Part shown: one piece after another, positions 1-6,912 of the stretch
Position numbering within the stretch: the stretch's first letter is position 1
Layout: the number at the start of each line of letters is the position of its first letter
DNA from: Rhodoferax sp.
GTDB taxonomy: Bacteria > Pseudomonadota > Gammaproteobacteria > Burkholderiales > Burkholderiaceae_C
DNA: 9,867 nucleotides
NCBI GenBank assembly: GCA_029865675.1
Contig: JARXAU010000089.1
Span: forward strand, 1-9,867
Reading direction: 5' to 3'
Position numbers and translations under genes: made by a program
The notes under the pieces: generated by a model
Databases searched by the model: none
What the model was told of the DNA's origin: nothing
The model's input: only the letters and a program-made list of their open reading frames with translations

Positions 1-911
1 CCCTTGTCGCCAATCACCATGGCTTTGTGGCCGTCACGCTCCACCACGATGGTGGCGGCAATGCGCAAAAGGCGCTTTTGCTTGCCCCGGCCTGGCTCCT
101 CTTCAAACTTGTCGATCACCACGGTTGAGGTGTAGGGCAGCTCGTCACCGGTCAGACGAAACAACTTTTCGCGCACCGTTTCGCTGGCTAGGAATTTTTC
201 GCTGCGGTCGGTCAGCTCGTCGGCGGCGTACCACCAGGCTTGCTCGGGCAGGTATTTTTCGCAAATGCCCAGCATGCGCTCAATGTCCTTGGCATTTTTC
301 GCCGACATGGGAACAAATTCGGCAAAAGCGTGACGCAGCTGCATGTCTTGCAGCCAGGGTGCGATGTCGGCACGGCGGTTGACCTGGTCCAGTTTGTTGG
401 CCACCAAGAGCGTGGGCACGCTTTTGCTCAAGAGCGCCAGCACTTTGGCATCGGCCTGGTTGAACATGCCGGCTTCGACCACGAACAGAATCAAATCCAC
501 ATCACCCACCGCGCCCAGCACGGTCTTGTTGAGCGAACGGTTGAGCGCGTTGTTGTGCCGGGTCTGAAAGCCCGGCGTGTCCACAAACACAAACTGTGTG
601 GCACCGCGGGTATGGATGCCGGTGATGCGGTGGCGCGTGGTTTGCGCCTTGCGCGAAGTGATGCTGATTTTTTGCCCCACCAGGGCGTTCATCAGGGTGG
701 ATTTGCCTACATTGGGCTTGCCCACAATGGCTACTAGGCCACAGCGCTCACCCTCCTGCGCGGCGGCTGCACCGGGCGCGGCGCGTGGCGTGGTCTTTAG
801 AAGGCCTTCGAGCATGCTTTCCAAATCGGCGCCGTCGTCGATTCGCGGAACGACCGAGGTGGCTGCAACGGGAGTTGCAGGGGTTTTGGACGTTGTTTTT
901 TTAGTTGTCAT
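1..911 (-). CDS. era: GTPase Era (3' end cut by window edge)
   Basis: Era is an essential GTPase that binds 16S rRNA and the 30S subunit during ribosome assembly. The visible 303 residues show the whole GTPase domain: G1 GKPNVGKS at 64-71, the switch region with the TSRKAQTTRHRI block at 85-96, G3 DTPGF at 111-115, G4 NKLD at 172-175 and G5 SAK at 203-205. The KH RNA-binding domain begins near residue 245 and its GxxG loop (GDKG) falls exactly at the window edge, so the C-terminus is missing. G1 sits about 49 residues later than in E. coli Era, because of an Ala/Thr/Pro/Lys-rich N-terminal extension. The ATG at 911 overlaps the end of rnc by 11 bases and has no clear Shine-Dalgarno. An in-frame ATG at 815 (residue 33) preceded by GGAAAG is an alternative start. 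Being last in the lepA-lepB-rnc-era unit suggests translational coupling to rnc. Identity is very sure; the start is less sure. Confidence 0.96.
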   Translation of the reverse strand, partial: MTTKKTTSKTPATPVAATSVVPRIDDGADLESMLEGLLKTTPRAAPGAAAAQEGERCGLVAIVGKPNVGKSTLMNALVGQKISITSRKAQTTRHRITGIHTRGATQFVFVDTPGFQTRHNNALNRSLNKTVLGAVGDVDLILFVVEAGMFNQADAKVLALLSKSVPTLLVANKLDQVNRRADIAPWLQDMQLRHAFAEFVPMSAKNAKDIERMLGICEKYLPEQAWWYAADELTDRSEKFLASETVREKLFRLTGDELPYTSTVVIDKFEEEPGRGKQKRLLRIAATIVVERDGHKAMVIGDK

Positions 912-1581
912 GGTCGGTTTTGGTTTCTAGGGTTTGCAGCATGGCGGCGGCGGCCGATTGTTCGGCTGCGCGGCGGGAGCCACCGATACCGCGTTCGGAC
1001 AGGCGAAGTTCGGCAATCTCACAGGCCACGTCAAAGCTTTGCTGGTGGGCAGCGCCCATGATGGCAACTACGCGGTACTCGGGCAGCTTGAGTTTGCGCC
1101 CTTGCAGCAGCTCTTGTAACTGGGTTTTGGGGTCCTTGCCAATCGCATCCATGTGCGGGCTGATGTCCACGGCTTGAAACAGCCGCTGTACCAACGCCTG
1201 CGCTGCAGCGTAGCCAGCGTCCAGGTACACCGCGCCAATGATGGCTTCAAGAGCGTCGGCCAATATCGAGGGTCGTTTGGGGCCGCCTGAGCGCATTTCG
1301 CCCTCTCCAAGTTTGAGCACTTGGGTCAGGCCCAAGTCCACCGCGAGCTTGTGCAGCGTGTCTTGGCGCACGAGGTTGGCGCGAATGCGCGACAAATCGC
1401 CCTCGGGCAAGCCACTCAAACGCAGGTAGAGCATGTCCGACACTGCCAAGCTGAGTACGGAGTCACCTAAAAACTCCAACCGCTCGTAGTGGTCAACCGA
1501 AAAACTGCGGTGCGTGAGCGCCCGCGCCAACAGGCCAGGGTCTTTGAAAACGTGTTGCAGACGCTGCTGCAACTGGAGCAT
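901..1581 (-). CDS. rnc: Ribonuclease III
   Basis: RNase III cuts double-stranded RNA, including the precursor rRNA, in the cytoplasm. From the ATG at 1581 the protein has 226 residues, the same length as the E. coli enzyme. The family signature ERLEFLGDS lies at 33-41, and the metal-binding catalytic acids are E36, D40, D109 and E112 (in SILADALEAIIG). The double-stranded-RNA-binding domain occupies about 150-222, starting at DPKTQLQELLQ and ending with the basic GGSRRAAEQSAAAAML block. A longer reading frame opens at a TTG at 1629, but that would overlap lepB by 35 bases and add 16 unconserved-looking residues, so the ATG 13 bases after the lepB stop is preferred. No strong Shine-Dalgarno is visible before it, so coupling to lepB translation is likely. 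The end overlaps the start of era by 11 bases. Confidence 0.97.
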   Translation of the reverse strand: MLQLQQRLQHVFKDPGLLARALTHRSFSVDHYERLEFLGDSVLSLAVSDMLYLRLSGLPEGDLSRIRANLVRQDTLHKLAVDLGLTQVLKLGEGEMRSGGPKRPSILADALEAIIGAVYLDAGYAAAQALVQRLFQAVDISPHMDAIGKDPKTQLQELLQGRKLKLPEYRVVAIMGAAHQQSFDVACEIAELRLSERGIGGSRRAAEQSAAAAMLQTLETKTDHDN

Positions 1582-1594
1582 GTCGGCGTTCAAA

Positions 1595-2560
1595 TCAGTG
1601 GAACGACCCAATGCGCTTGAGGTTGCCAAAGTTCATCCAGACAAAAAAGGCTTTGCCGACGATATTTTTTTCAGGCACGAAGCCCCAGTAACGCGAGTCC
1701 AGCGAGTTGTCGCGGTTGTCGCCCATCATGAAGTAGCTCCCTTCGGGCACCTTGCAGGTCACGCCTTCGACGGTGTAGTTACATGCTTCGGAGCCAGGAA
1801 AACGGTCATTGCCCGGCACAAAGGCGGGCCGGTCCTCGTCGTTGAGCACGCGGTGGGGGCGGTCTCCCAATTTTTCCTCAAACTGCTTGAAGTAACGCAT
1901 CGCGTCTTCGTCAAAAAACTCGGGAACAGTCTGGGTGTCGATTACCTGGCCGTTGATGGTCAAGCGCTTGTTGATATACGCCACTGTGTCACCTGGCAGG
2001 CCGACCACACGCTTGATGTAGTCGAGGCTGGGTTTGGGCGGGTAGCGAAACACCATCACATCACCACGCTGGGGCTTGTTGCCCTCGGTAATCTTGGTGT
2101 TGAGCACTGGCAAGCGTAGCCCGTAGTGGAACTTGTTCACCAAAATCAGGTCGCCTACCAACAGCGTGGGAATCATCGAGCCCGAAGGAATCTTGAAGGG
2201 CTCCACGATAAAGGACCGAAGAAAAAATACCGAAATAATGACCGGGAAAAGTCCCGCGGTCCAGTCCAACCACCAAGGTTGGGCCAAGATGCGTGCGCGC
2301 GCCTCGGCCACATTGCTGTCGACTTGGTTTATACCTTGCTTGGCTAAGTCTGCGCGGCGCTGGGCGTCCGCGCTTTGCAATTGGTCGGCGGCGGCCACGC
2401 GCCCAGGCAAAAAGTAGTACCGCTCGGCGAGCCAGTAAAGACCTGTCACCACACTGGCCATAAAAAGCAATAGGGCGAAATTGCCATCCACAAAACCCAA
2501 GTACCAAGAGCCCGCGTAGGCCACAAAGGCGCCCAATACCAAAGAAGTGATCGCTTGCAT
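1595..2560 (-). CDS. lepB: Signal peptidase I
   Basis: Signal peptidase I is an inner-membrane S26 serine protease that removes signal peptides from exported proteins on the periplasmic side. The 321-residue protein, close to the E. coli length, has hydrophobic stretches at about 4-20 and 27-45, a basic/polar loop, and another membrane segment at about 99-116. The catalytic domain follows: IPSGSMIPTLLVGD holds the nucleophile Ser128, and YIKRVVGLPGD holds the general-base Lys183. The conserved MGDNRDNSLDSRYWG box lies near the C-terminus. The ATG at 2560 shares its A with the TGA of lepA and is preceded by a good AGGTGG site, so it is preferred over the TTG one codon upstream. Likely clients encoded nearby include MucD, which carries an AVA-Q cleavage site. 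The lepA-lepB pair is a classical operon. Confidence 0.97.
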   Translation of the reverse strand: MQAITSLVLGAFVAYAGSWYLGFVDGNFALLLFMASVVTGLYWLAERYYFLPGRVAAADQLQSADAQRRADLAKQGINQVDSNVAEARARILAQPWWLDWTAGLFPVIISVFFLRSFIVEPFKIPSGSMIPTLLVGDLILVNKFHYGLRLPVLNTKITEGNKPQRGDVMVFRYPPKPSLDYIKRVVGLPGDTVAYINKRLTINGQVIDTQTVPEFFDEDAMRYFKQFEEKLGDRPHRVLNDEDRPAFVPGNDRFPGSEACNYTVEGVTCKVPEGSYFMMGDNRDNSLDSRYWGFVPEKNIVGKAFFVWMNFGNLKRIGSFH

Positions 2561-4371
2561 CAATCTTCCACCTGCAAAATCGCCAAGAACGCCTCTTGCG
2601 GCACTTCCACGGAGCCAATCTGTTTCATGCGTTTTTTACCTGCTTTTTGTTTTTCGAGAAGCTTTTTCTTGCGCGAGATATCGCCACCGTAGCACTTGGC
2701 AAGCACGTTCTTGCGCAGGGCTTTGATTGTCTCACGCGCAATTACGTTGGAACCAATGGCTGCCTGGATCGCCACGTCGTACATCTGGCGGGAGATGATT
2801 TCGCGCATCTTGCCCACCACCGCCCGACCGCGGTACTGCGACTGCGAGCGGTGCAGCATGATGGACAACGCGTCCACCTTTTCTGAGTTGAGCAAGATGT
2901 CAACTTTCACCACGTCCGCCGCCCGGTATTCCTTAAACTCATAGTCCATAGACGCGTAGCCCCGGCTCACGCTTTTGAGCTTGTCAAAGAAGTCCAGCAC
3001 AATTTCAGCCAAGGGCATTTCGTAGGTCAGCACCACCTGGCGCCCCTTGTAGGCCATGTTCATCTGAATGCCGCGCTTCTGGTTGGCCAGCGTCATCACC
3101 ACGCCCACGTACTCTTGGGGCATATACAGATGCACGGTCACGATGGGCTCTCGGATTTCGGCGGTCTTGCCAATGTCGGGCATCTTGGACGGGTTCTCGA
3201 CCATCAGCACTTCGCCGTCGTTCTTCATCACCTCGTACACCACACTCGGTGCAGTAGTAATCAGGTCTTGGTCAAACTCGCGCTCCAAGCGTTCTTGCAC
3301 GATTTCCATGTGCAGCAGTCCCAAAAAGCCGCAGCGAAAGCCAAAACCCAGGGCTTGCGACACCTCGGGTTCGTAGTGCAGCGACGCGTCGTTGAGCTTG
3401 AGCTTTTCCAGCGCGTCGCGCAGGGAGTCGTACTCGCTGGCCTCTGTGGGATAAAGACCGGCAAACACCTGGGGCTGAATTTCCTTGAAACCAGGCAAGG
3501 CCTCGGTGGCGGTTGCAGCCGCGCCGCCGGTTCCGGGCTTAATGAGGGTGACCGTGTCGCCCACTTTGGCGGCCTGTAGTTCCTTAATGCCCGCAATGAT
3601 GTAACCCACCTCGCCAGCCTGCAGCGATTGACGCGGCTGGTTGGCCGGGGTAAACACGCCCAGGCTGTCGGCGTTGTACATGGCACCCGAGGCCATCATC
3701 TTGATGCGCTCGCCCTTCATCAAACGACCGTCCACCACACGCACCAGCATCACCACGCCCACGTAGGCGTCAAACCAGCTGTCGATGATCATGGCGCGCA
3801 AGGGGCCTTCAGGATTGCCTTTGGGCGCCGGGATTTTCGCCACAATGGCTTCCAGGATATCGTCAATGCCAACGCCGGTTTTGGCGGAACAAGCAATGGC
3901 ATCGGTGGCGTCGATACCGATCACGTCCTCAATCTCGCTGCGCGCGTTGTCCAGATCAGCGTTGGGCAGATCAATCTTGTTGAGCACCGGTACTACTTCA
4001 ACACCCAGGTCCAGGGCGGTGTAGCAATTGGCCACGGTTTGCGCCTCCACGCCCTGGCTGGCGTCCACCACCAAAAGCGCGCCTTCGCACGCCGACAAAG
4101 AACGGCTAACTTCATATGAAAAGTCCACGTGCCCGGGTGTGTCAATCAGGTTGAGGTTGTACATCTGGCCATCTGCCGCCTTGTATTGAAGCGCGGCGGT
4201 CTGCGCCTTGATCGTGATGCCGCGCTCTTTTTCAATGTCCATCGAATCGAGCACTTGGGCTTGCATGTCCCGCGCCTCCAAGCCTCCACAGCGCTGAATA
4301 AGCCGGTCTGCCAATGTCGACTTGCCATGGTCAATGTGGGCAATGATGGAGAAATTTCTGATGTGCTGCAT
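2560..4371 (-). CDS. lepA: Elongation factor 4 (LepA), translation GTPase
   Basis: LepA/EF4 is a ribosome-binding GTPase related to EF-G that acts in translation initiation and elongation under stress and can back-translocate ribosomes. The 603-residue protein (E. coli has 599) shows G1 AHIDHGKS at 11-18, the switch I block ERGITIKAQ at 49-57, G3 DTPGH at 77-81, G4 NKID at 131-134 and G5 SAKTG at 162-166. EF-G-like domains II, III and V follow. The LepA-specific C-terminal domain ends in the lysine-rich ISRKKKLLEKQKAGKKRMKQIG stretch. A Gly/Ala/Thr-rich loop near residue 285-297 (PGTGGAAATATEALPGF) appears longer than the E. coli counterpart. The ATG at 4371 gives the canonical MQHIRNFSIIAHIDHGKS start; a TTG one codon upstream is less likely. 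No good Shine-Dalgarno is visible. The gene is preceded by a 437-base gap with an intrinsic terminator, so it probably starts a transcription unit with lepB, rnc and era. Confidence 0.98.
   Translation of the reverse strand: MQHIRNFSIIAHIDHGKSTLADRLIQRCGGLEARDMQAQVLDSMDIEKERGITIKAQTAALQYKAADGQMYNLNLIDTPGHVDFSYEVSRSLSACEGALLVVDASQGVEAQTVANCYTALDLGVEVVPVLNKIDLPNADLDNARSEIEDVIGIDATDAIACSAKTGVGIDDILEAIVAKIPAPKGNPEGPLRAMIIDSWFDAYVGVVMLVRVVDGRLMKGERIKMMASGAMYNADSLGVFTPANQPRQSLQAGEVGYIIAGIKELQAAKVGDTVTLIKPGTGGAAATATEALPGFKEIQPQVFAGLYPTEASEYDSLRDALEKLKLNDASLHYEPEVSQALGFGFRCGFLGLLHMEIVQERLEREFDQDLITTAPSVVYEVMKNDGEVLMVENPSKMPDIGKTAEIREPIVTVHLYMPQEYVGVVMTLANQKRGIQMNMAYKGRQVVLTYEMPLAEIVLDFFDKLKSVSRGYASMDYEFKEYRAADVVKVDILLNSEKVDALSIMLHRSQSQYRGRAVVGKMREIISRQMYDVAIQAAIGSNVIARETIKALRKNVLAKCYGGDISRKKKLLEKQKAGKKRMKQIGSVEVPQEAFLAILQVED
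2565..2573 (-). promoter_or_regulatory. Ribosome binding site of lepB
   Basis: The minus strand reads AGGTGGAAG inside the last codons of lepA. The AGGTGG core ends 7 bases before the ATG at 2560. This supports the ATG over the adjacent TTG at 2563 and suggests that lepB is translated by reinitiation or coupling after lepA. Confidence 0.65.
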
Positions 4372-4415
4372 CAAGCAAACGTTTCAAGTTGTTGAACTAA
4401 AAAAATGGACCGGCC

Positions 4416-4448
4416 AAAAAAAGGGCGCGTATCTGAACGAACGCGCCC
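4416..4448 (-). terminator. Intrinsic terminator upstream of lepA
   Basis: On the minus strand GGGCGCGT (complement of 4441-4448) pairs perfectly with ACGCGCCC (complement of 4423-4430), giving an 8-bp GC-rich stem with a 10-base loop, followed directly by seven T residues (4416-4422). On the plus strand no T-tract follows, so it acts only in the mucD-to-lepA direction. It ends 44 bases before the lepA start codon. It may end mucD transcription, end a small RNA, or act as an attenuator in a lepA leader. A second T7 run (4399-4405) lies just downstream without its own obvious stem. Confidence 0.75.
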
Positions 4449-4488
4449 CGAACCAACATTCTTTGGCAACTGCGAAAGCTGGGATTTC

Positions 4489-4517
4489 ATTGTAGGCAAA
4501 AAACGCCCCGTACCAGG
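4489..4517 (-). promoter_or_regulatory. Possible sigma-70 promoter in the mucD-lepA gap
   Basis: The minus strand has TACAAT (5 of 6 to the -10 consensus) at 4489-4494. The matching -35 positions (4511-4517) are poor: CTGGTA with a 16-base spacer matches only 3 of 6. A start near 4482 would run into the terminator at 4416-4448 after about 65 bases. The spacer overlaps a weak 5-bp hairpin with T6 (4498-4520), so the same bases could instead be a weak terminator for mucD. Confidence 0.3.
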
Positions 4518-4808
4518 ACGACACCGCAACGAATCAGGCTTTCGCATGCGGGAAACTACTTGTCCACCGCTTATACACAGACTGACTCGCTGCCGGATGG
4601 CCGAGTGGCATAACAGTTGCCCCTAGCATTAGACCGTTTTTGTACATCAAAAATGACGTAACTAATTCTTATTGCGCCGTCTTAACGCGTCGCGCCACTA
4701 ATCGCTTCAAGTTTAACAAAAACATCGATAGGTTCAATTTGCCTCCAAGGTCATCCCTCGAGCCGCCCCTGGCGCGGGCTGCACTAGGGCGCGCGGACGC
4801 CCCAAGTC

Positions 4809-6275
4809 TCAGTTAAGCGGCTTGATAACTGCAAACTGGGTCCAGTCGCCGCGCCGAAAGAGCACGCTTAATGACTTTTTCTTGTCATGCTTGGTTAATG
4901 CCGCTTCCAAGTCGCGCGCGCTGCCAACTTCCACATTCCCGACCGACAAAATGATGTCCCCCTCGCGCAAGCCGGCGCGAGCCGCCGCATCGGTAGAGGC
5001 GTCTACGCGAACGCCAGACTTCAATTTCAGCTCTTTTTTCTGCGCCTCAGTAAGGTCGGTCACCGAGAGGCCAAACAGCTGTCCTGCCACTCCTTTGGAC
5101 TTGGTCTCTGGTACTTCGGCTTTTGCTGCAACTTTGTCAGCTTCAATTTCTGCGACTATCACCGTCAGCTCTTTCATGCTGCCGCGCCGAAACACGGTGA
5201 GAGTCGACTTAGTGCCCGGCTTGATCGCCCCAACGATACGCGGCAAATCACCTGATTTTTCAATCGGCTTGCCGTCGAACTTCAAAATAATGTCGCCCGC
5301 CTCAACACCCGCTTTTTCGGCGGGAGCGCCCGCTTCAACACCGGTTACCAAGGCACCCTGCGCTTTGCCCAGCCCCATCGACTCGCCTACTTCTTTGCTG
5401 ACCTGCCCAATTTGCACGCCAATTCGCCCACGGCTCACTCGCCCTTGGGTACGCAACTGCTCGACCACCCGAACCGCCTCGTCCATCGGGATGGCAAACG
5501 AAATGCCCATGAAGCCGCCCGAACGCGAGTAAATTTGGCTATTGATACCCACCACCTCGCCGCGCATATTGATCAGCGGCCCACCAGAATTACCGGGATT
5601 GATGGCCACGTCGGTCTGAATGAAGGGAAGGTAATCGCCCGTGTCACGCTGTTTAGCGCTCACGATGCCAGCGGTGACGGTGTTTTCCAGGCCAAACGGG
5701 GACCCGATGGCCATTACCCACTCTCCCACACGTAAGCGCCCGACGTCGCCCACTTTGATCGCTGGCAGACCCGTAGCCTCAATCTTCACTAAGGCCACAT
5801 CACTGCGCTTATCCGAGCCCAAAATTTTTGCTTTGAACTCACGTTTGTCAGTCAAGGTGACCAGTACCTCATCGGCCCCCTCCACCACGTGGGCGTTCGT
5901 CATGATCAGGCCATCGGATGAAAAAATGAAGCCTGAGCCTACGCCTTTGGGCTGCTCCTCCTCGGGAGCCGGACGATTGGAACGCGGCGCTTGGCGCGGC
6001 ACATTGGGCATCGGAATACCAAAACGGCGAAAAAATTCGAGCATATCCTCATCACCGGGACCCCCGGGGGCCGTTCGGGGAGTGACTTTTTCCAGAGTGC
6101 GAATATTCACCACAGAGGGACCTACTTGGTCCACAAGGTCCGTAAAGTCGGGCAAGGCTCGTACTTGCGCCACAGCACTCTGGTTCGGATAAACCGCCAA
6201 AACGGCAGTAGCACAACAAACGATCCAAGCGAAGCCAGCTCTGCGAACTGCTAGGAAATTTGGAACAAAAACCAT
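4809..6275 (-). CDS. mucD: Periplasmic serine protease MucD (DegP/DegQ family)
   Basis: This HtrA-type protease degrades or guards misfolded envelope proteins in the periplasm. The 488-residue precursor begins with a signal peptide: a basic RR at 11-12, a hydrophobic core at about 13-30 and a likely cleavage at AVA-Q near 36/37. A Pro/Gly-rich, charged loop (about 65-110, with the family's FFRRFG motif) precedes the trypsin-like domain. The catalytic triad is His129 (TNAHVVEG), Asp159 (RSDVALVKI) and Ser230 (NPGNSGGPLI). Two PDZ domains follow, at about 270-370 and 395-488, as expected for peptide-regulated HtrA proteases. The ATG at 6275 has an AAGGTG site 6 bases upstream, so it is preferred over the GTG at 6284. 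In relatives mucD closes an rpoE-rseA-rseB-mucD operon; those regulators are absent here, so the gene probably uses a promoter in the 136-base gap upstream or reads through from fabF. mucD is used as the positional name; degQ or degP would also be fair. Confidence 0.94.
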   Translation of the reverse strand: MVFVPNFLAVRRAGFAWIVCCATAVLAVYPNQSAVAQVRALPDFTDLVDQVGPSVVNIRTLEKVTPRTAPGGPGDEDMLEFFRRFGIPMPNVPRQAPRSNRPAPEEEQPKGVGSGFIFSSDGLIMTNAHVVEGADEVLVTLTDKREFKAKILGSDKRSDVALVKIEATGLPAIKVGDVGRLRVGEWVMAIGSPFGLENTVTAGIVSAKQRDTGDYLPFIQTDVAINPGNSGGPLINMRGEVVGINSQIYSRSGGFMGISFAIPMDEAVRVVEQLRTQGRVSRGRIGVQIGQVSKEVGESMGLGKAQGALVTGVEAGAPAEKAGVEAGDIILKFDGKPIEKSGDLPRIVGAIKPGTKSTLTVFRRGSMKELTVIVAEIEADKVAAKAEVPETKSKGVAGQLFGLSVTDLTEAQKKELKLKSGVRVDASTDAAARAGLREGDIILSVGNVEVGSARDLEAALTKHDKKKSLSVLFRRGDWTQFAVIKPLN

Positions 6276-6411
6276 ACAAAACACCTTAAAGTTAAATCAG
6301 GGGCGACTCGGAACTGCACCGAGAACCAGTGAAACAGCTGGACCTATCCGTCGGGCGCTTCGCCAATGGCGCCGCATTAAACGCCATTATCTGCAAACCG
6401 GTTCGGGTTGC
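6276..6411 (-). other. Hairpin-rich gap between the YgfX-like gene and mucD
   Basis: No gene is visible in these 136 bases. Reading the minus strand, there is a -10-like GATAAT with a weak TAAGCA 17 bases upstream, an AATGGCG/CGCCATT stem (6365-6371 with 6382-6388, 10-base loop), a competing GGCGC/GCGCC fold next to it, and a CTCGG/CCGAG hairpin nearer the mucD start. None is followed by a T-tract, so none is a clear intrinsic terminator. It is the place where rpoE, rseA and rseB would be expected; translating the minus-strand frames showed no recognisable remnant of them. Confidence 0.45.
6282..6287 (-). promoter_or_regulatory. Ribosome binding site of mucD
   Basis: The minus strand reads AAGGTG, then six bases, then the ATG at 6275. 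The alternative GTG start at 6284 lies inside this motif, so the site decides in favour of the ATG. Confidence 0.65.
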
Positions 6412-6870
6412 TTAATGAGCCATCGGAATGGCCCGCGAGGAACGCACGCCGTCGACCAAAGCGCGCCGTAACGCGGTCCACGCGTTTCGGTTCCCCGCGC
6501 CGCACTCTAACCAAAACCACTGCGCCGAGCACAAACCATGGCTATTGCGCAAACGCACAAGCACAAAAAACTGAAAGTCCATCATCCAATTGAATTCGCA
6601 AGGCTGCGGTTTCAACTTTGGGCTGCGTTGCAACCAACACCACCGCTCGCCGGTCCAAACTAGCAGTCCAGTGGCACCAGAAAACCAATCCCATAGTGCT
6701 CTTGCAGCAAGCAATGTGCTTAACCCCGCCAGAGCGCCCCAAACAGAGAGCCCCATATGGTCGTAAACACCGAACAGTACCAAGGCGTTTAGGAAGGACA
6801 CCAATGCGATTGCGAAGGCTTGGACCGAACTGCGCCCGACGCTCCACTCTATAGGCGGTGGCCGGTGCAT
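6412..6870 (-). CDS. Small membrane protein, possibly YgfX/CptA-like
   Basis: The 152-residue product has two hydrophobic segments (about 16-35 and 41-57) separated by a short polar turn, followed by a soluble tail. The tail carries LVWTGERWCWLQ (70-81), MDFQFFVLVRLR (97-108), WFWLE (118-122) and WTALRRALVDGV (131-142). This arrangement of two helices, a tryptophan-rich strand, a D...LVRLR strand, a WLWLE-like strand and W..LRRA matches how I remember the YgfX family, whose E. coli member (135 residues) is an inner-membrane protein beside sdhE (ygfY) and has been proposed as a toxin affecting MreB/FtsZ. No SdhE partner is seen here, and toxin function should not be assumed. It starts 42 bases after fabF at an ATG without a clear Shine-Dalgarno and is probably co-transcribed with it. 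That the gene is real is likely; the family call is tentative. Confidence 0.7.
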   Translation of the reverse strand: MHRPPPIEWSVGRSSVQAFAIALVSFLNALVLFGVYDHMGLSVWGALAGLSTLLAARALWDWFSGATGLLVWTGERWCWLQRSPKLKPQPCEFNWMMDFQFFVLVRLRNSHGLCSAQWFWLECGAGNRNAWTALRRALVDGVRSSRAIPMAH

Positions 6871-6912
6871 ATCAGTTAGGAAAAATCAAGTTGAGGCCGC
6901 TCAAAGCGAGCA

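Larger units (their letters stand above)
4372..4808. other. 437-base intergenic region between mucD and lepA
   Basis: No convincing protein-coding gene is seen on either strand; a 73-codon plus-strand frame at 4405-4626 has no recognisable protein features. Reading in the minus direction from mucD, the region holds: GC-rich short hairpins just after the mucD stop (GGGCG/CGCCC at 4787-4802) without a T-tract; an AT-rich stretch at about 4636-4740 with a weak promoter-like pair (TTGAAC at 4732-4737, TAAACT at 4710-4715, 16-base spacer); a DnaA-box-like TTATACACA at 4571-4579 on the plus strand; a TACAAT -10-like box at 4489-4494; and a strong intrinsic terminator at 4416-4448. The last two could bracket a short RNA of about 65 bases or form a leader of lepA. 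Confidence 0.6.

Noticed and set aside
240..737. Long plus-strand frame opposite era, and similar antisense frames opposite lepA, mucD and fabF
   Set aside because: They mirror strongly conserved minus-strand genes and have the His/Arg/Ser/Pro-rich composition typical of antisense shadow frames in GC-rich DNA.
1582..1629. TTG start extending rnc upstream
   Set aside because: It would overlap lepB by 35 bases and add residues absent from typical RNase III; the ATG at 1581 gives the standard length.
4498..4520. Weak 5-bp hairpin with T6 on the minus strand as a mucD terminator
   Set aside because: The stem has only five pairs including one G-T, and it overlaps the possible promoter spacer; not strong enough to list as a terminator.
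4592..4609. Stretch resembling the 5' end and D-arm of a Ser/Leu tRNA (GCCGGATGGCCGAGTGGC)
   Set aside because: No anticodon stem, T-arm or complementary acceptor 3' strand (ATCCGGC) follows at a workable distance; the GGTTCAA at 4731-4737 is too far away and lacks the rest of the arm.
4405..4626. 73-codon plus-strand open frame in the mucD-lepA gap
   Set aside because: It overlaps the terminator, lacks a ribosome binding site and shows no protein-like features or family resemblance.
6881..6904. TTGAG/CTCAA stem with a nearby T5 run after fabF on the minus strand
   Set aside because: The stem is short and A/T-rich at its base, and the T-run begins five bases past it, so a terminator is not supported.
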